Assembly (NCBI GenBank): GCA_036873755.1
Contig: JAVTVY010033741.1
Location: 1-64,000 of the forward strand
Length of the DNA stretch: 64,000 bases
From: Hanleya hanleyi
Lineage: Eukaryota; Mollusca; Polyplacophora; Lepidopleurida; Hanleyidae
Direction of reading: 5' to 3'
In this document: piece by piece, positions 1-12,200 of the stretch
Layout: each line of letters opens with the position of its first letter
Numbering within the stretch: position 1 is the first letter of the stretch
Made by a program: the position numbers and the translations under genes
The notes under the pieces: model-generated
The model's database searches: none
Told to the model about the DNA's origin: nothing
The model's input: only the letters and a program-made list of their open reading frames with translations

Positions 1-602
1 TGAATTCTCATAGTTATTGTAATGAATTCTGATAGTTATTGTAATGAATTCTCATAGTTATTGTAATGAATTCTCATAGTTATTGTAATGAATTCTCATA
101 GTTATTGTAATGAATTCTCATAGTTATTGTAATGAATTCTGATAGTTATTGTAATGAATTCTGATAGTTATTGTAATGAATTCTGATAGTTATTGTAATG
201 AATTCTCATAGTTATTGTAATGAATTCTGATAGTTATTGTAATGAATTCTGATAGTTATTGTAATGAATTCTCATAGTTATTGTAATGAATTCTCATAGT
301 TATTGTAATGAATTCTGATAGTTATTGTAATGAATTCTCATAGTTATTGTAATGAATTCTCATAGTTATTGTAATGAATTCTGATAGTTATTGTAATGAA
401 TTCTGATAGTTATTGTAATGAATTCTCATAGTTATTGTAATGAATTCTCATAGTTATTGTAATGAATTCTGATAGTTATTGTAATGAATTCTGATAGTTA
501 TTGTAATGAATTCTGATAGTTATTTTAATGAATTCTGATAGTTATTGTAATGAATTCTCATAGTTATTATTGTAATGAATTCTGATAGTTATTATTTTAA
601 TG
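1..602. repeat. 22-bp minisatellite with EcoRI core, about 27 copies
   Basis: The unit starts TGAATTCTSATAGTTATTGT (S = C or G) plus AA. Copies are almost identical except for a C/G choice at unit position 9, which alternates irregularly through the array. The last units carry small TAT insertions and decay into unique DNA at about 600. The array starts before position 1. Confidence 0.97.
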
Positions 603-1391
603 GAAATGCCTTCCAATATGTTTTCTTTTAAAGAAGACTTTAAAATGACACGAAAAGTTTCAGTACTCAAATCGTGAAACTGTGAAACTATAGTTTCTAC
701 ATATAGCGGTTCACTTTGAAACCACCCACTTCGGCTTTTTGAACATTTAAAAAAAAAGCGTCATTAAAGAAAATTGTTCTGCTTACATCACTTTTCGCAT
801 TGTAAATTCTAAATTCAATCAAACTATAGTTAGTTCATTATACTCAGGGTCTTATTCGTACATCAACATGGATGAAGGTTATCATGTATGTACTTCTTCA
901 ACCAGTGTGGTCTCTATAACAGTTATAGTGTATGCACCAGCCTGTCTATCTAACCCATATAATCTACATAAGCCATACCTGCTCCCAGACTAGATCCACT
1001 CTTATATTTCATAATAAGTAAATATACAATTTCTAAGAGTTACAAATCTATACATTTACTACTGTTACACGCATTGTGTGAACACCAGAAATTATACTTT
1101 ACATATTATATGACGATAAACATTTCTTCGCACATTTTAGCGAAATTAAATTAACGTTTTAACCAAGTTTCAATTTACAAAACGTGTCTCTTGCATGTTC
1201 TTCATATGTTAAGATGATGCTATATATGAGGGAAAAACCCAAAATATTTCGTACTTCATTCTAAAGTATTTCGAGTTTCCTAGATCAAATTAAAACACAT
1301 TTAACTGCAATTTGAACGAACGTTGTACAATTTAGTTGAACGTTATTTAGTAGCATGAACTCCAACTTACTATTATTATTATAACTTACCT
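603..1391. other. AT-rich unique stretch, no gene seen
   Basis: About 790 bases between two minisatellites. No open frame above 60 codons and no recognisable exon, RNA or repeat was found on either strand. An Irx terminal exon was looked for here and not seen. Confidence 0.5.
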
Positions 1392-1861
1392 ACCAATAAA
1401 CAACCGGCCCAATACACTTAACCTTCAATAGTCATGTTACCAATAAACAACCGGCCCAATACACTTAACCTTCAATAGTCATGTTACCAATAAACAACCG
1501 GCCCAATACACTTAACCTTCAATAGTCATGTTACCAATAAACAACCGGCCCAATACACTTAACCTTCAATAGTCATGTTACCAATAAACAACCGGCTCAA
1601 TACACTTAACCTTCAATAGTCATGTTACCAATAAACAACCGGCCCAATACACTTAACCTTCAATAGTCATGTTACCAATAAACAACCGGCCCAATACACT
1701 TAACCTTCAATAGTCATGTTACTAATAAACAACCGGCCCAATACACTTAACCTTCAATAGTCATGTTACCAATAAACAACCGGCCCAATACACTTAACCT
1801 TCAATAGTCATGTTGCCAATAAACAACCGGCCAAATACACTTAACCTTCAATAGTCATGTT
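1392..1861. repeat. 47-bp minisatellite, 10 copies
   Basis: The unit begins ACCAATAAACAACCGGCCCA and ends AATAGTCATGTT. Ten head-to-tail copies differ at only a few sites (for example a GGCTCAA variant near 1593 and a TACTAAT variant near 1720). The array ends abruptly at the AAAAGG before the 60-bp repeat. Confidence 0.97.
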
Positions 1862-1884
1862 TAAAAGGTAAACTATATGCAAGG

Positions 1885-3003
1885 TTAGTTATATGAGAAG
1901 ACATGCTGTGATCAAGCAGTATATAGTGAGGACGTCTGTATCACACAGTATATAGTGAAGACATGCTGTGATCAAGCAGTATATAGTGAGGACGTCTGTA
2001 TCACACAGTATATAGTGAAGACATGCTGTAATCAAGCAGTATATAGTGAGGACGTCTGTATCACACAGTATATAGTGAAGACATGCTGTGATCAAGCAGT
2101 ATATAGTGAGGACGTCTGTATCACACAGTATATAGTGAAGACATGTGAGGACGTCTGTATCACACAGTATATAGTGAAGACATGCTGTGATCAAGCAGTA
2201 TATAGTGAGGACGTCTGTATCACACAGTATATAGTGAAGACATGCTGTGATCAAGCAGTATATAGTGAGGACGTCTGTATCACACAGTATATAGTGAAGA
2301 CATGCTGTGATCAAGCAGTATATAATGAGGACGTCTGTATCACACAGTATATAGTGAAGACATGCTGTGATCAAGCAGTATATAGTGAGGACGTCTGTAT
2401 CACACAGTATATAGTGAAGACATGCTGTGATCAAGCAGTATATAGTGAGGACGTCTGTATCACACAGTATATAGTGAAGACATGCTGTGATCAAGCAGTA
2501 TATAGTGAGGACGTCTGTATCACACAGTATATAGTGAAGACATGCTGTGATCAAGCAGTATATAATGAGGACGTCTGTATCACACAGTATATAGTGAAGA
2601 CATGCTGTGATCAAGCAGTATATAGTGAGGACGTCTGTATCACACAGTATATAGTGAAGACATGCTGTGATCAAGCAGTATAAGTGAGGACGTCTGTATC
2701 ACACAGTATATAGTGAAGACATGCTGTGATCAAGCAGTATATAGTGAGGACGTATCACACAGTATATAGTGAAGACATGCTGTGATCAAGCAGTATATAG
2801 TGAGGACGTCTGTATCACACAGTATATAGTGAAGACATGCTGTGATCAAGCAGTATATAATGAGGACGTCTGTATCACACAGTATATAGTGAAGACATGC
2901 TGTGATCAAGCAGTATATAATGAGGACGTCTGTATCACACAGTATATAGTGAAGACATGCTGTGATCAAGCAGTATATAGCGAGGACGTCTGTATCACAA
3001 ATA
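1885..3003. repeat. 60-bp minisatellite, about 18 copies, open on both strands
   Basis: The unit is two related halves: about 31 bp starting GTGAAGACATGCTGTGATCA and about 29 bp starting GTGAGGACGTCTGTATCACA, each ending CAGTATATA. So the 60-mer is itself a diverged dimer. Because 60 is divisible by three and the unit lacks stops in one frame of each strand, it yields artefactual 240-260-codon frames on both strands. Deleted units occur near 2142, 2681 and 2750. A C/T-type variant (ATATAATGAGG) marks a subset of copies. Confidence 0.97.
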
Positions 3004-3379
3004 TAGGAGTTGAAGGATAAACGGTATACAGTGTAAACAGACAGCCGACTGACCACATAACTGCCTGTGTTATGTTATTGTTACCTCTCACCTCATCACT
3101 TTTCATTACTAACTCACGACAAGGAAACAAGCAAACTCAAAAAAACTTAATTAATTATTGAATCATAACGCCGAAAATTTCATGATATTAAAGGAATTGA
3201 GACTGGGATTCTAGCTAATTAAACCAGGAGAGATATCGGACAAAGTGGAAGAGATAAGAGTCAAGTTATCCCATATATGGGTGTAGTCCCATCTCCGTCA
3301 TCGAATGCGAATTCACATACGGTACACACTAACTTTGTCATTCTACAGCAAGAGATTACGTGATAGACTTCTGGCACTA
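3004..3379. other. Unique spacer, nothing recognised
   Basis: About 375 bases of non-repetitive AT-rich DNA between minisatellites. No coding frame or RNA motif was identified. Confidence 0.5.
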
Positions 3380-3482
3380 TACATATTCGGTAAAAGCTTA
3401 TATCAACAAAAATACATATTCGGTAAAAGCTTATATCAACAAAAATACATATTCGGTAAAAGCTTATATCAACAAAAATAAT
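3380..3482. repeat. 33-bp repeat, 3 copies
   Basis: Three exact tandem copies of a unit starting ACATATTCGGTAAAAGCTTA. The 33-bp length keeps one frame open, which explains a 68-codon frame across it that is not coding. Confidence 0.93.
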
Positions 3483-3607
3483 TATGTAGATGTAATGAGT
3501 GTAATAAAATCAGATTCAATTTCTCTATCTGAAAAATTCTTCTTTCTCAATGGATATTTCTCATAAAGTGTCAAACGTTTTGTCCGTCGACATAAGATTC
3601 TGAAAAT

Positions 3608-3764
3608 CGGTTTCTGCCGCTCGCTCGAAAGCTTAATAAATTATGGTACAGTTTCTGCCGCTCGAAAGCTTAATAAATTATGGTACAGTTTCTGACGCTC
3701 GAAAGCTTAATAAATTATGGTACAGTTTCTGAAGCTCGAAAGCTTAATAAATTATGGTACAGTT
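3608..3764. repeat. 37-bp repeat, about 4 copies
   Basis: The unit contains GCTCGAAAGCTTAATAAATT ATGGTACAGTTTCTG. Four copies vary in the CCGCTC/ACGCTC/AAGCTC segment. Each has a HindIII-type AAGCTT word. Confidence 0.93.
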
Positions 3765-3875
3765 TTGAATAGAAAATAATGAGTGAAAGGAAACCAATTG
3801 AACTTAGAGATAACTTTTAATTCAATATTAAAATATGCAGGATATTTTAACTATATCGTAAGCCTAATAAGGCGA

Positions 3876-4011
3876 GTTTCAGGTGTTCAGTTTCATGTGT
3901 TCAGTTTCAGGTGTTCAGTTTCATGTGTTCAGTTTCAGGTGTTCAGTTTCATGTGTTCAGTTTCAGGTGTTCAGTTTCATGTGTTCAGTTTCAGGTGTTC
4001 AGTTTCATGTG
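3876..4011. repeat. 14-bp repeat arranged as 28-bp dimers
   Basis: The word GTTTCAGGTGTTCA alternates strictly with GTTTCATGTGTTCA, so the real unit of amplification is a 28-bp dimer with about five copies. The last copy changes to GTGCCCAG. Confidence 0.94.
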
Positions 4012-4121
4012 CCCAGGCTGGATAATTTTTGAGAAAAACAATTTCAGGTAAAACTATAGCACACAATAGATGGTGAGAAATCTGGGATAGAATATGGCGG
4101 ATAACTATATCCCAGAAATAT

Positions 4122-4332
4122 GAACCATTTGATTATCACACCTGTGTCTAGACCTCATCGTTCAATAATTTAATTACCACACCTGTGTTTAACCATTTAA
4201 TTACAACACCAGTGTCTGGACCTCATAGTTCAATTACTTAGTTCAATCATTTAACTCACAGACCTGTGTCTAGACGTGATAGTTCAACCATTAATTACCA
4301 CACATGTGTCTAGACCTCATCATTCAACCATT
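4122..4332. repeat. Degenerate ~45-bp repeat, about 5 copies
   Basis: Loose copies share CACACCTGTGTCTAGACCTC followed by ATCGTTCAA and ATTTAATTAC. Copies differ in length and sequence, so this is an older array than its neighbours. Confidence 0.8.
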
Positions 4333-5077
4333 TTTAGACTTAACATAACACTATTTCGACATAGAATTTCAAATGTCTTCTTTCACCAGTTGAAAATTCT
4401 AATGTAGAAATTGTAAAACCAAGTAATGAAACAAAAGTGGCAAAGTGGCAGTTTGTATCCCAGAGAACATGTAATCTCAAAATAACTGTCTATCGACTTT
4501 AAAGATCAATTTAGTTCACAACTTTATGGCTTTCATGAAGTTGACCTAGTGCAGTTGTTAAGCTTATCGTGCATAGGCTTTATGGGAAACGAGAACTTAA
4601 TTAAACAAATATGCTAATTTACTATTGATAAGACGTGCTGTGTTGGTGTTCCCGTGCAGTGTAATATTCCCATGCTTGATCTTATTCGTTTACTGCAATG
4701 TTATCCAGAACAGAGGATGTCTATATCATCGTTTTTACTAACGAAGTCATCATTAGCTAGAGTCATTAACAAATTAACAGAGATAGGCATTCAAACAAAA
4801 ATAGATTTACCTCAACTTCCGTTTATGAAAACGGTTCATATCAGCCATAATTAATTGATTAGATTTAAATTGAATTAACTATTTAAAATCTTGTCGACAT
4901 CCTGTCATGAACGATGTCTGATGTGATTGACTCGATAAGACAATGTAATCAACCGTATTGTCCATGTAACCAACAGTATATTCAATGATCATAGTCCATG
5001 TATCCAGTATACTCTATCATCTATGATCAATTACTCACAGAGAGGCTAACACATACAGCTATACACATGAACACAAT
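4333..5077. other. Unique stretch with one unassigned 66-codon frame
   Basis: About 745 bases without clear repeats. A plus-strand frame at 4654-4854 (starts MQCNIPMLDLIRLLQCYPEQ) has no motif I recognise and no support beyond being open. It could be a decayed retrocopy or chance. Confidence 0.4.
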
Positions 5078-5180
5078 TAAGGACCATCCACCACATAATT
5101 AAGGACCATCCACCACATAATTAAGGACCATCCACCACATAATTAAGGATCATCCACCACATAATTAAGGACCATCCACC
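5078..5180. repeat. 22-bp repeat, about 5 copies
   Basis: Tandem copies of a unit starting AATTAAGGACCATCCACCAC, with one GGATCATCC variant. It adjoins the 40-bp repeat that follows. Confidence 0.93.
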
Positions 5181-5740
5181 TCACTGATAATGTAAACAAT
5201 CATAGTTTTGAACTTTGACCTCACTGTTAATGTAAACAATTATAGTTTTGATCTCATTGATAATACAACAATCTGACATAGTTTTGAACTTTGACCTCAT
5301 TGATAATACAAACAATTATAGTTTTGAACTTTGACCCCATTGATAATACAAACAATTATAGTTTTGATCTCATTAATAATACAACAATCATAGTTTTGAA
5401 CTTTGACCCCATTGATAATACAAACAATCATAGTTTTTATCTCATTGATAATACAACAATCATAGTTTTTATCTCATTGATAATACAACAATCATAATTT
5501 TGAACTTTGACCTCATTGATAATACAAACAATCATAGATTTGATCTCATTGATAATACAAACAATCATAGTTTGAACTTTGACCTCATTGAAAATACAAA
5601 CAATCATGGTTTTGAACTTTGACCGTCATGATAATATAAACAATCATAGCTTTGACCTCATTGATAATTCAATTAATCATAGTTTGAAATTTTGACCTCA
5701 TTGATAATACAAGCAATCATAGTTTTGAACTCTGAGATTC
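5181..5740. repeat. ~40-bp repeat, about 15 copies with length variants
   Basis: The unit begins CATTGATAATACAAACAATC, then ATAGTTTTGAACTTTGACCT. Shortened units of about 28-30 bp (ending TTTTGATCT or TTTTTATCT) alternate with full ones. Divergence between copies is moderate. Confidence 0.93.
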
Positions 5741-5882
5741 AAATTAGGTTATTACAGCTGAACACAATGAAATGTACTAGTTATCTGTGATAATACTGTG
5801 GCAAGCATAATTAAATCATAAGTTGACATCTGGCAGTGAAGCAGACAATGGCAAATTGAAAAAGTATAAGTGAAATGCATAC

Positions 5883-6244
5883 CCAATTTAGAAGTGTTCG
5901 TCTTCTCATCGACCTCATCCATTTCCTTGTTGTCCTCGTCTCGCGTTCCGCCATCTTTATCTGACTTGTCGTCGTCATCTTTATCTCTATCTACGTCATC
6001 GTCATAACGGTTCCTGGGGGACCAGGTCATCTTATTTTCTTTCTTCAGTCGTCTCCTAGCGTTAGCGAACCACGTGGATACTTGGGTTAATGTCATTTTC
6101 GTTATTATGGCTAGCATTATTTTCTCTCCTTTCGTCGGGTAAGGATTTTGCATATGATCGTTGAGCCAAGATTTGAGAAGACCTGTCGCCTCTTTCGTGG
6201 CGTTCTTTGTGTGGGTCGCTCCATTGATAGGCATGGCCCCATAC
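5883..6244 (-). CDS. Irx: Irx coding exon 3 (TALE homeodomain and acidic region)
   Basis: Runs from acceptor CCTCAG|GTATGG (at 6245) to donor TTGG|GTATGC (at 5882), 362 nt. It encodes [20 protein letters not shown], then the homeodomain helices with [20 protein letters not shown] in the TALE loop and helix 2, then [20 protein letters not shown] in helix 3, then TWSPRNRY and an Asp/Glu/Lys-rich tail. Helices 2 and 3 are canonical Iroquois. The N-terminal arm and helix 1 ([20 protein letters not shown]) differ at several positions from the usual RRKNATRETTSTLKAWLNEH pattern. The open frame continues past both ends (5752-6384), but those extensions lie outside the splice sites and are not family-like. 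After exon 3 the frame needs a phase-1 partner exon. Confidence 0.93.
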
Positions 6245-9200
6245 CTGAGGATGCAATCACAAACATGTACATTGATAACTGATAATGTAATCATAAACTG
6301 ATATTTCCAATACACCACATTGGTTTCGTGGGTTAACATGGGATATTGATTTCCTTGTTCGTACACAGTCATGGATATTAACATGGGATAATTGATATCT
6401 TTGCTCAGACAGATTCGAGGATATTAACATGGGATAATTGATATCCTTCCCAGACAGATTCGTGGATATTAACTTGGGATAATTGATATCCTTCCCAGAC
6501 AATGTCGTGGATATTAACATGGGATAATCGATATCCTTGCTCAGAGTCGTGGAAATTATTAACAGGGGATAATTGATATCCTGGCTCAGATAGATTCGAT
6601 AATATTAACATGGGATAATTGATATCCTTCTCAGACAGAGTCGTGGATATGAACACGGGATAATTGATATCCTGGCTCAGACAGAGTCGTGGATATTAAC
6701 ATGGGATAATTGATATCCTGGTTCAGACTTAGTCGTGGATATTTCCATGGGATACTTGACATTCTGGCTCAGACAGAGTCGTGGATATTAACATGGGATA
6801 ATTGATATTCTGGCTCTTCTCGAACAATTATAAATGGACAGAAAAGTCTGAAGTTCTGTGGTAAAGAATAGATTATTTATAGAAAGATAAAGATAAAGAT
6901 AAAAATCATTTTGTGTTATTCATAAAACAAATCGGTTATTAGAGAACAGACCTTTCCATCCACTTAATAGAATTAAAACTTTGGAGTAGGAGAGACATCC
7001 ACGAATTGGATCGCATCTCTTTCCCTGGTCACTGTTCATTTCAACCCCATGAAGATGTGAACAATTACATAGCGCTCAGACAACTGCCAGATTATTCCGT
7101 TCTTTCTGTTCGACTCGCTGAAGCAGCAACTTTAACAAAAGCGGTGACATACTAGATTTTCTTTTCTAGATCAAAGCTAATGGTTGTTTTTTTTTAACTC
7201 AGATATTTTTTGCTGGCTGCATATCTATTGAACTGCTCAAGACAAAATAACGCCGATAAAGTGACAAATTAGGCAATGTATTTTGCAAAGGGTAACATAG
7301 ACAAGCATGTATCCGGCATTCGAGTAACCGTCTCCGGCTGCTAATGAAATAAACGAGTTACTGAGAGGCTCGTGTGTTCCCTGTCTAGCTTACTATTGTA
7401 ACAATACAATATGGAGACAAGAGCTCGGTCTGCTCTTGTTTTATGTGAACACACTCATTGATGAATAACGAGGGACATTCTCACTGTCTTTACAATATTT
7501 CTTTGTGGGAAATCATTTGTCAAATTTCTATTTAAAGCGGTTTTTGAAAGTTCAGTTACACGCGTCCTTTATTCAAACCTTGTCCTTATGAGCGGATAAA
7601 GCATACCACTATCTACATTCCTCAAAGTCAGCTACGAGGACAACAATATGAAATTCATTGAGCAATCATGTTACTGCATGTTTTCCTTGTATATTGAGGA
7701 GACTTATACAAGTGGAGATTTTATGTTCCACTAAAGTTTTCGTGCAAACAATTTCTACGAATTTAAATATTCAATTGAATTAATAGTCAGAAGCTCAATA
7801 CTGATATAGTCCATATACATAGGTGTGGGGGAATGGGTTCCATGGCAGACACTTTATGATCAGTGACCATCGTACCGCGATGGAGTGTCCAAGTAAAACC
7901 AAACCATGTGAGAGTTGATCAATGCAGAATGTCCAATGTGTATTGATTTCTCCCAAAAGAATTGTACTATTATCTTACAAGATGTCTATGCCCTCCCACT
8001 TCAACATACACTTCAAAATAACAATATATAGTTTGTTTATTTAACAAGATATAGTTTGTTTAATTAACAAGATATCAATATATAGTTTGTTTATTTAACA
8101 AGATATAGTTTGTTTAATTAACAAGATATCAATATATAGTTTGTTTAATTTATAAGATATCAATATATAGTTTATATATACTAATGCCATTTAGAAAGTA
8201 GGTAACATTTATATCCAATTATTTTTAGGATGTTACTTTCTTGATAAAGCACAAATACTGATGCTGGATGGGTCAGTCCCATGCGAGACTCGAACCCGCG
8301 CCCTCAGAGTTTGGCACCAAATCGCCAGCAGTAAATGCAAGCGCCCTAGACCACTCGGACATCTCAGCTTCCACAGAAGAGGAAGTTAACGGCGGAATAT
8401 TTTACTAACTTCTGGTTAACAGTTTCTAATATTCAGAGATGTTTTTTCGATGGTCTTCTAAATTAAACCTCGTGATTCTATTAACATGTCGTTTCCGTGT
8501 TACTGATGACGAACGCAGTTATTTTAAATATAAAATAACGTAATAAAACGTAACAAACACCGATTCTTAGATAATCTTTCTCGACCAAATGACGCACAGT
8601 AAATAATGTGATAATGGAGATGAAATGATTGTGAAGGCTGGTATAACACAGCCTCCCGGCACGGATTAGTATAAAAACACAGTCTCCCTGCACGGATTAG
8701 TATAACACAGTCTCTCGGCACGGATTAGTATAACACAGTCACCCGGCACGGATTAGTATAACACAGTCTTCGGCACGGATTAGTATAACACAGTCTCTCG
8801 GCACGGATTAGTATAACACAGTCACCCGGCACGGATTAGTATAACACAGTCTCTCGGCACGGATTAGTATAACACAGTCTCTCAGCACGGATTAGTATAA
8901 CACAGTCACCCGGCACGGATTAGTATACCACAGTCTCTCGGCACGGATTAGTATAACACAGTCACCCGGCACGGATTAGTATAACACAGTCTCCCTGCAC
9001 GGATTAGTATAACACAGTCACGCGGCACGGATTAGTATAACACAGTCTCTCGGCACGGATTAGTATAACACAGTCACCCGGCACGGATTAGTATAACACA
9101 GTCTCTCTGCACGGATTAGTATAACACAGTCACGCGGCACGGATTAGTATAACACAGTCTCTCGGCACGGATTAGTATAACACAGTCACCCGGCACGGAT

Positions 9201-12200
9201 TAGTATAACACAGTCTCCCTGCACGGATTAGTATAACACAGTCACCCAGCACGGATTATTATAATACAGTCTCTCGGCACGGATTAGTATAACACAGTCA
9301 CCCGGCACGGATTCACAGTCACCCGGCACGATTAGTATAACACAGTCACCCGGCACGATTAGTATAACACAGTCTCTCGGCACGGAAGTCACCCGGCACG
9401 GATTAGTATAACATTATAGGACCTGACTTCTATATGTATAGTAGGATCGGACGCTTCTATTTATTTTAGGACCTGACGTCTATATTTATCATAGGACTTG
9501 ACGTCTGTATTTATTATAGGACCTGACGTCTATATTTATTATATGACCTGACGTCTGTATTTATTATAGGATTTTCTATTTATTATAGGACCTGACGTCT
9601 ATATTTATCATAATACCTGACGTCTATATTTATTATATGATCTGGCGTCTATATTTATTATATGATCTGAAGCCTATATTTATTATATGATCTGATGCCT
9701 ATATTTATTATATGATCTGAGGCATATATTTATTGACGCCTATATTTATTATATGATCCGACGCCTATATTTATTATATGATCTGACGCCTATATTTATT
9801 ATATGATCTGATGCCTATATTTATTATATGATCTGACGCCTATATTTATTATATGATCTGATGCCTATATTTATTATATGATCTGGCGTCTATATTTATT
9901 ATATGATCTGACGCCTATATTTATTATACGATCTGATGCCTATATTTATTATATGATCTGACGCCTATATTTATTATATGATCTGATGCCTATATTTATT
10001 ATATGATCTGACGCCTATATTTATTATATGATCTGAGGCATATATTTATTATATGATCTGATGCCTATATTTATTATATGATCTGATGCCTATATTTATT
10101 ATATGATCCGATGCCTATATTTCTTATATGATCTGAGGCATATATTTATTATATGATCTGATGCCTATATTTATTATATGATCTGATGCCTATATTTATT
10201 ATATGATCTGATGCCTATATTTATTATATGATCTGATGCCTATATTTATTATATGATCTGATGCCTATATTTATTATGTGATATCACGCCTAATTTATCA
10301 CAGGATCTAACGCTTATATTTATTATAGGACCTGGCGTCTATATTCATAATAGGATTTGACACCTATATTTATTATATAATCTGACGTCTATATTTATTA
10401 TAGGATCTGACGTCTATATTTATTATATGACCTGGCGTCTATATTTATTATAGGACCTGACGTCTATATTTATTACAGGATCTGACGTTTATATTTATTA
10501 TAAGATCTGACACCTATATTTATTATAAGATCTGACACCTGTATTTTGACGCCTATATTTATTATGGGGAACAACTGGATTTTCTTGTGGAAGTTTTTAT
10601 TTAGCTCATTGGTGTTTAACTGTGATATCTTAAGACAATTGCAAAAAAAAGAGAGAATATATATGTATATTATCCAGGTTTTTTTTCTTCAAATCATTGA
10701 AAACAGGTTACAAAGAAGCAATATGTAGTTACCCATTTCCGTATGTGTATGCCATGGAAGGGTCGTAGGCATAGTAACCTGGTGGATACATCGCCCCTCG
10801 CCAAGCCGCTGGGCTGTCCTTCAGGTCGTATGTCGCAGACTGTGGAATGAAGAGAAAACGGAGAGAAAATTATCTTGCGAATGAATAATAATTACTACAA
10901 CGAGGCATCACACAAAAACATAAAACAGCGAGAGCAGGACATGTGGAGACGCCTTGAAGTTACCTGCCCTGGCTGAAATTTACCAATCGTCGTCTATCGT
11001 TTCTATCGGCAGACGAACATGTCTGCCGATACAAACGATAGACGACGATTGTTAATTTGGTAAATTGTTCATCTGTGCTGTGTGATGAAGTGGTCTGACC
11101 AAAACATCAACACAGAATCTATGTGTCCTGTTCGACATCACCAAAACATCGATACAATATAACTATTTCAAGACGAAACCCAATACCCCAGCGACATTGT
11201 GTGGCCAATTGGGAGCAACAGAACCATGGTCATGTCTTCACCCTAACCATGGTCATGTCTTCACCCTAACCATGGTCATGTCTTCACCCTAACCATGGTC
11301 ATGTCTTCACCCTAACCATGGTCATGTCTTCACCCTAACCATGGTCATGTCTTCACCCTAACCATGGTCATGTCTTCAAGTTGCTGAGGAAAGGGATGAA
11401 ACCATGGTCATACCATCCTACAATGATATGATGTGATCCATATCACCCTACAATATGATGTGATCCATATCACCCTGCAATGATATGATGTGATCCATAT
11501 CACCCTACAATGATCTGATGTGATCCATATCACCCTACATTGATCTGATGTGATCCATATCACTCTACATTGATCTGATGTGATCCATATCACCCTACAA
11601 TATGATGTGATCCATATCACCCTACAATGATATGATGTGATCCATATCACCCTACAATGATCTGATGTGATCCATATCACCCTACATTGATCTGATGTGA
11701 TCCATATCACTCTACATTGATCTGATGTGATCCATATCACCCTACATTGATCTGATATGATCCATATCACCCTACATTGATCTGATGTGATCCATATCAC
11801 CCTACATTGATCTGATGTGATCCATATCACCCTACATTGATCTGATGTGATCCATATCACCCTACAATGATCTGATGATCCATATCACCCTACAATATGA
11901 TGTGATCCATATCACCCTACAATGATATGTGATCTATATCACCCTACATTGATCTGATGTGATCCATATCACCCTACATTGATCTGATGTGATCCATATC
12001 ACTCTACATTGATCTGGTGTGATCCATATCACCCTACATTGATCTGATGTGATCCATATCACCTTACAATGATCTGATATGATCCATATCACCCTACAAT
12101 GATCTGATGTGATCCATATCACCCTACAATGATATGTGACCCATATCACTCTACATTGATCTGATGTGATCCATATCACCCTACGTTGATCTAATGTGAT

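Noticed and set aside
1889..2683. Overlapping 240-260-codon frames on both strands as repeat proteins
   Set aside because: They arise from a 60-bp tandem unit whose length is a multiple of three. Both strands are open at once, there is no domain, and the frames end where the array changes.
4654..4854. Small plus-strand protein or hidden exon
   Set aside because: 66 codons with no motif, no splice partners and no conserved pattern that I can recognise.
6000..6244. Mohawk (Mkx), Meis or Pbx homeobox identity
   Set aside because: The [29 protein letters not shown] stretch with Ala at position 50 is Iroquois-type. Mohawk has a different loop and helix 2, and Meis/Pbx have Ile or Gly at position 50.
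5752..6384. Single-exon 210-residue homeodomain protein with its own ATG at 6384
   Set aside because: Splice sites at 6245 and 5882 match the family boundaries and phases. The outer parts are intronic and not Irx-like.
8281..8368. Functional tRNA gene
   Set aside because: Acceptor-stem halves do not pair and a proper anticodon arm is not clear.
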